Positions 6,313-7,896 of a stretch of DNA of 7,896 bases are shown here, one piece after another (position 1 is the stretch's first letter; the number at the start of each line of letters is the position of its first letter). Location: NCBI GenBank assembly GCA_023411175.1, contig JAEYPB010000007.1:1-7896 (forward strand), given 5' to 3'. This stretch comes from Bacillota bacterium. Its GTDB lineage: Bacteria; Bacillota; Clostridia; Christensenellales; Aristaeellaceae. The position numbers and the translations under genes were made by a program. The notes under the pieces are model-generated. The model worked only from the letters and a program-made list of their open reading frames with translations. It made no database searches and was not told the DNA's origin.

Positions 6313-7838
6313 GAATTGGCCGCCTCCTTTCGGGCCTCGCCGCCCATCATCAGTAGGCCCAGATTGTCCTCGGTTGCGCTCGCGGCCTCCATCTCGCCGG
6401 TGATGCGTCCCTCGTACATGACGAGAATCCGGTCGGACAGCGACAGGATCTCCCGAAGGTCCGCCGAGACCAGGAGCACCCCGACGCCCGAAGCCTTGAC
6501 CTTCTGAAGGACCGCCTCGATGGATTCAATCGCGCCGATGTCCACGCCGCGGGTGGGCTGGGACGCGATCAGGAGCTTCGCGCCGATCTCCACCTCGCGG
6601 GCGACCACCACCTTCTGGGCGTTGCCGCCGGACAGCGAGCTCGTAGGCAGCGTGGGCTCCGGCGGCCGGATGTCGTACCGCTCTGCGAGGTGCTTCGCCC
6701 GTTCCAGCATCGCCCGCCGATTGATGATCCCGCCCCGGGTGAAGGGCTTCTGGTCGATCTGCGCCACCGCGAGGTTTTCATAGATGGTCATTCTGCGGTT
6801 GAGACCGCGCAGGTTCCTGTCCTCCGGGATGTGGGCGAGCCCCGCCGCGCGGATGCGCTTCGGGCTCTTGTTGGTCACGTCCCGGTTCAGGAGCCGCACA
6901 CTGCCCCGCTCGACCTTTCGAAGCCCGGCAATCGCCTCGATCAGCTCCGACTGGCCGTTGCCGTCGATGCCCGCGATGCCGACGATCTCGCCCGCGCGCA
7001 CGGACAGCGACAGCCCCCGGATTTTCGAAAGCTCCTTTTCACCGGAGGTCCACAGGTTGTCCACGCTTAGCACGGTCTCCCCCGGCTCGTTGGGCTGCCG
7101 CTCGACGTTCAAGAACACCTCGCGGCCGATCATCATCCGGGCGAGCTTTTCATAGCTGGCTTCCTCGCGGGTGATGGTGCCAACCGTTTCGCCCTGCCGC
7201 ATGACGGTCATCCGGTCGGAGATCTGAAGCACCTCGCCCAGCCGGTGGGAGATGAACACGATGGACTTTCCGGCGTTTTTCAGGTTCTCGAGGATATGGA
7301 AGAGTCGCTGTGCCTCCTGAGGCGTCAGGACGGCGGTCGGCTCGTCCAGGATCAAGACCTCCGCGCCCCGCGCGAGAATCTTGATGATCTCGACGCGCTG
7401 CGCCTCGCCCACCGAGATTTGGGAGATGCGCTTGCCCATCTGGACGTCCATGCCATACCGGTCGATGTAGCCCTGCACCATGGCCCGGGCGCTCTTCTCG
7501 TCGATGGTTATGCCCTTCTTGGGCTCGAAGCCGAGGATGATGTTCTCCAGCACCGTCAGCTCCGGCACCAGCATAAACTCCTGATGCACCATGCCGACGC
7601 CCTTCTCGATGGCGATTTTGGGCGTGAGCTTCTTCGTCGGCTCCCCTTCCAGCAGGATTTGCCCGCCGTCCAACGGGTACATGCCGTAGAGCAGCTTCAT
7701 CATCGTCGACTTGCCCGCGCCGTTTTCACCGATGAGCGAATGGATCTCGCCGGGCATCAGGTCGAAGTGGGCGCCGTTCACCGCCTGCACCTCGCCGAAG
7801 CGCTTCATGATCGATCGCATTTCTATGATGGGTTTCAA
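6309..7838 (-). CDS. ABC importer ATPase, nucleoside/simple-sugar type with two nucleotide-binding domains (NupO/YufO-like)
   Basis: This 509-residue cytoplasmic ATPase would power the importer formed with the two permeases that follow. Two ABC domains lie in tandem, the usual layout and length for the RbsA/MglA/YufO family. Domain 1 has an intact Walker A (GENGAGKST, 37-45), Q-loop Gln86, signature SVGEAQ (142-147), Walker B LILDEP with Asp165-Glu166, and switch His198. Domain 2 is degenerate in the family-typical way: its P-loop region GIDGNGQSE (290-298) lacks the lysine, its Walker B reads LLIASQPTRG (422-431) with Gln for the catalytic Glu, but its signature LSGGNAQK (402-409) is kept. 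The start is TTG at 7838, preceded by GGGGGAG (7848-7854) with a 9-base spacer. The next ATG (7820) has no ribosome site and would remove the first β-strand. The frame stays open to the window edge, so an upstream start is not fully excluded. The last bases overlap the next gene by 4. Resemblance to nucleoside importers is stronger than to ribose importers because of the partner permeases; the substrate is inferred. Confidence 0.93.
   Translation of the reverse strand: MKPIIEMRSIMKRFGEVQAVNGAHFDLMPGEIHSLIGENGAGKSTMMKLLYGMYPLDGGQILLEGEPTKKLTPKIAIEKGVGMVHQEFMLVPELTVLENIILGFEPKKGITIDEKSARAMVQGYIDRYGMDVQMGKRISQISVGEAQRVEIIKILARGAEVLILDEPTAVLTPQEAQRLFHILENLKNAGKSIVFISHRLGEVLQISDRMTVMRQGETVGTITREEASYEKLARMMIGREVFLNVERQPNEPGETVLSVDNLWTSGEKELSKIRGLSLSVRAGEIVGIAGIDGNGQSELIEAIAGLRKVERGSVRLLNRDVTNKSPKRIRAAGLAHIPEDRNLRGLNRRMTIYENLAVAQIDQKPFTRGGIINRRAMLERAKHLAERYDIRPPEPTLPTSSLSGGNAQKVVVAREVEIGAKLLIASQPTRGVDIGAIESIEAVLQKVKASGVGVLLVSADLREILSLSDRILVMYEGRITGEMEAASATEDNLGLLMMGGEARKEAANS
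6323..6330 (-). promoter_or_regulatory. Ribosome binding site supporting the GTG start of permease 1
   Basis: AAAGGAGG on the minus strand ends 10 bases before GTG 6312. It is the strongest Shine-Dalgarno match in the window and lies inside the end of the ATPase gene, supporting a non-ATG start at the GTGA stop/start overlap. Confidence 0.75.
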
Positions 7839-7847
7839 ATGCCTGCA

Positions 7848-7854
7848 CTCCCCC
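7848..7854 (-). promoter_or_regulatory. Probable ribosome binding site for the TTG start of the ATPase
   Basis: GGGGGAG on the minus strand lies 9 bases before TTG 7838. It is the only purine-rich stretch near the expected N-terminus, since the ATG at 7820 is preceded by CCCATCATAGAA. The site is moderate rather than perfect. Confidence 0.6.
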
Positions 7855-7879
7855 GCAACCGAATTTCCACGGGTAGTGC

Positions 7880-7896
7880 GCGCCGCGCTGCGGCGC
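7880..7896. other. Perfect GC-rich inverted repeat at the right edge, upstream of the ATPase
   Basis: GCGCCGC (7880-7886) and GCGGCGC (7890-7896) pair perfectly around the loop GCT. The right arm ends at the last base of the window, so the stem may be longer. It sits 41 bases upstream of the ATPase start, in the region between it and the gene expected before it (a substrate-binding lipoprotein). It could be an intergenic hairpin that sets transcript levels between binding protein and ATPase, but this is inference. Confidence 0.55.

Noticed and set aside
1..7896. CRISPR array, insertion sequence, tRNA or rRNA gene
   Set aside because: No regularly spaced repeats, no transposase-like reading frame with terminal inverted repeats and no tRNA/rRNA signature were seen on either strand.

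Overview
The window is a GC-rich bacterial segment in which every supportable gene lies on the minus strand. Seven genes run right to left as one tightly packed operon, from about 7838 down to 177. Purine-rich Shine-Dalgarno sequences such as AAAGGAGG, GGAGGG and GGAGGA precede several starts. Together with protein resemblances to Bacillus NupOPQ (YufOPQ) and to RihB, this suggests a high-GC Firmicute, perhaps a Clostridia lineage. That taxonomic guess is an inference; no rRNA or marker gene is present to confirm it.

Right part (7838-4319): an ABC importer of the nucleoside/basic-membrane-protein type. It consists of a two-domain ATPase with a TTG start, a first permease with a GTG start and a second permease with an ATG start. 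Each pair is joined by a 4-base stop/start overlap. The substrate-binding lipoprotein expected for this family is not here and would most likely lie just upstream, beyond position 7896.

Left part (4278-177): four enzyme-type genes. First comes a RihB-like ribonucleoside hydrolase, 40 bases after the second permease. It is followed by an M20 metallopeptidase (overlap 11 bases), a GATase1-like protein of the DUF1355/PF07090 type (gap 25 bases), and a second, shorter M20 metallopeptidase (overlap 1 base, TAATG). The ends of the window (1-176 and 7839-7896) hold no gene but each carries a perfect GC-rich hairpin with a 3-base loop.

Taken together the operon looks like uptake of a nucleoside-like compound, cleavage of its N-glycosidic bond, and hydrolysis of one or more amide (peptide, acyl or formyl) bonds by the two M20 enzymes. 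A GATase-fold protein without the usual nucleophilic cysteine plays an unknown part. The individual families are known. The combination is the feature worth following up, because simple nucleoside salvage would not need two amidohydrolases. The actual substrate cannot be read from the sequence.
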